A DNA stretch of 64,000 bases from Plecoglossus altivelis (taxonomy: Eukaryota > Chordata > Actinopteri > Osmeriformes > Plecoglossidae). The first letter of the stretch is position 1. Each line of letters opens with the position of its first letter. Shown piece by piece: positions 60,101 to 64,000 of the stretch. The stretch spans positions 7,002,818 to 7,066,817 of the forward strand of contig BROE01000001.1 in NCBI GenBank assembly GCA_036571765.1, read 5' to 3'. Under the pieces are notes generated by a model. The model had not been told where the DNA came from. It was given only the letters and a program-made list of their open reading frames with translations, and did no database searches. The position numbers and the translations under genes are program-made.

Positions 60101-62910
60101 CATTTATTACATTTTTTTGTAAAACTCTAACAACCTAAAGCACAATGCTAAAATAAATATTGTAATCAAACTTTAGTTCTAACAGTACGTTAGTAAAAAA
60201 ATTAGCTCATATTCTTTCTAAATCCTTACTTGAGGCACAGTCTGACCCTTGGTCACAAATTCATTGCCGACCTTCACTCTGGGGTAGCACAGGGCTTTCA
60301 GCATTTCAGCTGAGTTCAGACCCAGAAGGTAACCGATTTTATCAGCCACTGGGGAAAAGAAAGGAGAAATGAACATCTATGTCTATCAAAGGAACACAGT
60401 TAGATGAATGGTCAAAATCTTTTATATGATTAATTTGGCTCACCATCTGTGCCATCTGGTTCAGCCTGCTCCTCACGCTGCTTCTGCTTGAAGTGCATGT
60501 TGCCATGGTGCATGACAGCACCAGTAAACTTGTAGATGCTCATCTTTTCTTCAGCGGAGAAGCCCAAGATGTCAATAGCATCCTGGATGAGGAAGGAAAG
60601 CGTGAATTAAACCACCAATACATTAGGATATTCAAATTGAACCCTTTCAGTGACTTACATCTGTGGCATCAAGCTCGACCTTGTCATCAATACTGGCCAC
60701 AGTGAGCTGACCCTGACTGATCATGGGATAGTCATATGGGTTGGTGGTGATGAGCGCCATTTCTGTGGATACACAAAACTAAATATAATATACTGTAGAT
60801 ATAAGATAATGTGTACATTTTATGTAAAAGACAGAACCCTCAATGACTGGTCAAGGGAATAAATACCATTCAGAATATATAGTTTCTTTAATCTCTTAAA
60901 TGCATTACCAACAAGCTCAGGTTTGTGGTTGGTCATCATCTGGTAGAAGATGTGGTAGCCTCTCTCATCAGGCAGCTGGAAGCTCACTCTGGACTTCTCC
61001 AGCAGGTCTGGGAGAAACATGGTTGAAAGAATAGAGAAAAGAGAGGACAATTTGAATCCCAAGTGAATGGACACCATCATTTATTCAAAGGATCAACAGG
61101 GAAATAACCCAAACCAACTTACAAGTCTCAATGTCAGCACTTGCCAGTTTCCCATTCATGTGGAAGTGAATCCTGATAAATTTACCCTGAAAGAGGGCAC
61201 AGAGCGGGCTTTTTCAACACATCGTGTAGATTTTTAAATTTAGTGTCAAACGTCAAAATTAATATATTCCCTCCAAACTTACAAAGCGAGATGAGTTGTC
61301 ATTTCTCACTGTCTTGGCATTGCCATAAGACTCTAGTAGAGGATTAGCTGCAATGATCTGATCTTCAAGGGAACCCTGAAAGGAGACAAACCATTGGTTA
61401 TTTTGACTGATGACCAGTAATCCAAAAGAAGTCTTTTGTCACTTTGTCTATAGTCATCTATAGATTTCATCTAGATTTTAACTAACTGATGATGCAACGA
61501 GTGAATATATTCTTATCTTAATAAACAATTGGGAGAATGTATATATACTGGGGGAGGGGAGTGTTGGGAGGGGGGGTTAAACAATGATGAGTCAAGAATT
61601 GATGGCAGTTTTCATAAAACCTACTCTCTTGAACTGTACCATGAAATACTTTTTGAGGGGGTAAAAAACAATTATGGGTCAACATGGGATACACTTTATA
61701 TGAGTATACCTGCATTTTGCCAGGAGTTGGTTCCTTCTTCTTCTCACCTCCAGAAACAGCAATGGTGGCAAAGTACTGGATGACACGTTTGGTGTTGACA
61801 GTCTTTCCAGCACCGGATTCTCCACTAGATTATTAGATGATAAAATATGATTTAGTATGAACTAAAACAAGTCTTTGATAAGTCATTAAGCATTATAGTA
61901 GGCTTCATATATTTAGTATACACTCTGAAACGTACGTGATTAGGACAGACTGGTTCTCCTTATCTGAAAGTAAATGAACAATTTGTCAATTTGTCTAAAG
62001 CAATATAAGTAGCAACTAAGAATGCATCCATCCATCTATATATGAAGTCAACCATCCATCGATGAATGTCCATACCAGTCAACATGAACTGATAGGCGTT
62101 GTCAGAGACGGAGAAGATGTGGGGTGGAGCCTCCATACGCTTCTTCCCTCTGTAGGCATTGACCACTTCCATGTCATACACAGGGAGCCACTTGTAGGGG
62201 TTCACCGTGGCACAGAAGAGCCCAGAGTAGGTCTGTGTGTGATGAGAGGGTAAAGGGATACATTCATATTAGTATGGAACATTTTCTGATACTGTTATTT
62301 GCTCCCTTGTGGTGGCTTATGTGAACAGGCACTGTTTTCTTACGTAGATCATCCATGCAGCATAACGCTCTTTGAGGTTATACAGGACAGAAGCTTCATT
62401 GAGGTAGGTCATCATGGCCATGTCCTCAATCTTGTCAAACTTAGGAGGATTCATGTTGTAGACATCCTCATCTTTGAAGGTCTTCACCTGTGAATTGTTA
62501 AAAACACAGGTAAAGCTATTTCAATATACTGTATTTCCACTGGATGTATGTAAACATGGTCAAAGTTTCCATTTGAAGGAACTGAAATTGTTGCATCAAG
62601 GACAGAAAACAAATTTTGATATACAGTTGTACTTGAACATATCCAAAAAACCTGTTCATTCAGTTTCAGTGCAGCCCCACTGATCAAACATGCATCATCT
62701 TACCTCTTCAGTGTCAAGGATTTTCACATCACACTTTCCACCGTCCCTTTTAATAACCAGCCCCTTGAGGTACAGTTCCTTTTCGTCAACCACATAGCAG
62801 GCATTCTTAGAATCAAATGGCTTGCTCTGGGCTTCAAGCCTCTCCCTTTCAGGCTTACGAAGATAAATTGAAGCCTTCCCATACTGGGCCATCTCAGCAT
62901 CCGTACTCAT
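51177..62910 (-). CDS. Gene D: fast skeletal-type myosin heavy chain, complete and intact (1935 aa), most divergent copy
   Basis: Coding exons: 62910-62704, 62487-62344, 62232-62076, 61963-61936, 61824-61710, 61375-61283, 61186-61123, 61007-60909, 60762-60659, 60582-60444, 60348-60230, 60063-59914, 59688-59518, 59359-59056, 58906-58842, 58717-58630, 58463-58346, 58261-58138, 57810-57674, 57454-57199, 57117-56875, 56795-56619, 56533-56388, 56266-56176, 56010-55621, 55497-55371, 55176-55058, 54868-54672, 54545-54362, 54223-54058, 53942-53818, 53729-53421, 53210-53007, 52918-52793, 52356-52186, 52026-51922, 51832-51737, 51602-51471, 51194-51177. Every length equals that of gene C; the product ends AKDAE. 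P-loop, switches and loop 2 are conserved. D differs from A-C at many motor sites: N-terminus YGKASIYLRKPERERLEAQS, DKENQSVL in the 28-nt exon 4, HMNGK in exon 7, SIDDKVEL in exon 9, DTNQPRNF in exon 12 and WAFIDFG in exon 13. Its introns are also the most diverged. The exon 17 acceptor (58464) has a weak pyrimidine tract. D may be a different developmental or fibre-type isoform; that is inference. Confidence 0.96.
61550..61576 (+). other. G-quadruplex-capable G-rich run in gene D intron 5/6
   Basis: Four G tracts of 3 or more (GGGGG, GGGG, GGG, GGGGGGG) separated by loops of 1-6 nt on the plus strand, which is the template strand for gene D. It is absent from the same intron of A-C. Confidence 0.6.
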
Positions 62911-63217
62911 GGTGACGGTTCACTGGAGGAATAAAAATTACAAGAAAGTAAATTGTCTAATCCTTTAGTTGTTGCCCATTACGTCTGACAAGTGGCCAAC
63001 AAATTGATAGAGTGAGTGCCTTATACGTGGTAAATAAGTGCTTTTACAGGTTTGAAGGACAGATAGTACATTGATGTCACTATAAAGGATGATTATGAAA
63101 AGTTGATTATACACTGAGGATAATTGTGTTTCTGCAGTGTCTTTTATTGTGGTAAGCCACGAAAACTTTTTTTTTTTTTTACAGCATCCCTTCAATGGTA
63201 ACATAAATCGTTCTCAC

Positions 63218-63258
63218 CTGTTTTTCCCACCACAGATGCTTTGGGCTCTGGGTTGACA
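63218..63258 (-). other. Gene D untranslated exon 2
   Basis: This 41-nt exon has a cag acceptor and a CAG|GTGAG donor. Its sequence is more diverged than in A-C but its length is identical. The ATG exon begins at about 62922. The intron 62923-63217 contains a short A/T run near 63168; the intron 63259-63588 shows nothing recognisable. Confidence 0.7.
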
Positions 63259-63588
63259 CTGAAATATATTTTAGGGTTGTTAGTACACACATACTAACCA
63301 AGTTTACTAAATAGAGACTCATTAGGCTACATACTGAATATGATTCCACTTATTAAATGTAAATGTAATTTCTCTCAACACATTCCTGTAATGCATGTGA
63401 TTTAAGACAGTGGATGGAATGGGAGTAGCATTCTTTACACATTCCAAGATACTAAATCTTATAGTTTATCTTGTCTCAAAAGAAAGACCATCATTCGCTA
63501 ATAAACAGTTAATAAAGCATATATTAATTAAATGTCCTCAATAGAAAGAATGTGAAAATTAAGAGTGGAAAGACTGAGAGCAACTTAC

Positions 63589-63735
63589 CACAGGGTTTGG
63601 AGTTATTGGTCTTTGGATGCTTATCTGTGGGTCTCCTTATATATTGTTGAAGAGTGCATTGCAAGCAGCAGCTAATTGTAGACCACTTCGTCTCAAGGAA
63701 GTTAACTGAAGGCGAGAGTCCGCTGTTTAACCTTG
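63589..63735 (-). promoter_or_regulatory. Gene D core promoter and untranslated exon 1
   Basis: The TATATAAG box at 63636-63644 is the best TATA match of the four, and again lies 48 bp before the exon 1 donor (last exon base 63589). The flanking block (attagctgctgcttgc, then cttccttgag on the minus strand) is recognisably homologous to A-C but more diverged. Confidence 0.75.
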
Positions 63736-64000
63736 ACCCTGTCTCTCCTTCCATCTTGCTATCTCCAGTTTCAATGATGAAAGAAATTAAAACATGTCAA
63801 GGTAATTCATTACATAAGTACAATGTTAGGACATGGGTAGTACAAAAATTTGTATTGTGGTACATTCCAAAAATATTTTACCATAATAAAAAATAAATGT
63901 CAAACAATCAAACCATAATTCAAGTCTATGCACTAAATGTACCATAAAAAAGTACTATATCCACCATCTTAAAAGTAATGGAACATTGTACCATGTGTAA
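63736..64000. other. Upstream flank of gene D
   Basis: AT-rich sequence beyond the gene D proximal promoter. No exon, repeat or conserved block is recognised; the distal blocks seen upstream of A-C would lie outside the window. Confidence 0.6.

Overview
The window is vertebrate nuclear DNA, almost certainly from a ray-finned (teleost) fish. It holds four head-to-tail copies of a fast-skeletal-type (class II sarcomeric) myosin heavy chain gene, all on the minus strand. Every coding exon is short (18 to 390 nt), bounded by GT/AG sites, and reads as myosin motor, neck or rod. A fish origin is suggested by the tandem fast-MYH arrangement, the MSTDAEM amino terminus that I associate with fish fast myosins, AT-rich short introns, and dispersed repeats of fish type. 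I cannot name the species.

Layout in window coordinates. Gene A: ATG at 11026, running off the left edge in coding exon 35, so its 3' end is missing. Gene B: ATG 28588, stop 16470. Gene C: ATG 46061, stop 34170. Gene D: ATG 62910, stop 51177. ATG-to-ATG spacing is 17.6, 17.5 and 16.8 kb, so the array is regular. B, C and D each resolve into 39 coding exons. C and D give uninterrupted 1935-residue proteins, and B would too except for one disrupted exon. Each gene also has a 41-nt untranslated exon 2 and a short untranslated exon 1, with a TATA box 48 bp before the exon 1 splice donor in all four genes.

The intergenic spacers (about 4.4 to 4.9 kb) are partly homologous to one another, so the duplicated unit includes 2 to 3 kb of upstream DNA. 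Two conserved blocks recur upstream of A, B and C and are candidate regulatory elements. The spacers and introns also carry a decayed L2-like LINE, three SINE-like elements (one with a clear 13-bp target duplication), microsatellites and a small perfect hairpin.

The most interesting signal is that intron identity is a mosaic. The closest partner of a given intron switches along the gene (B-C near the 5' end, A-C around exons 6-7, B-C and A-D around exons 21-22, A-B through the tail). This is what repeated gene conversion between tandem copies would produce. Four exons (three in A, one in B) contain short corrupted tracts, two with about 100 T or about 50 C. Assembly or sequencing error is the simplest explanation, but pseudogene decay is possible. 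I found no non-myosin protein-coding gene and no convincing novel system.
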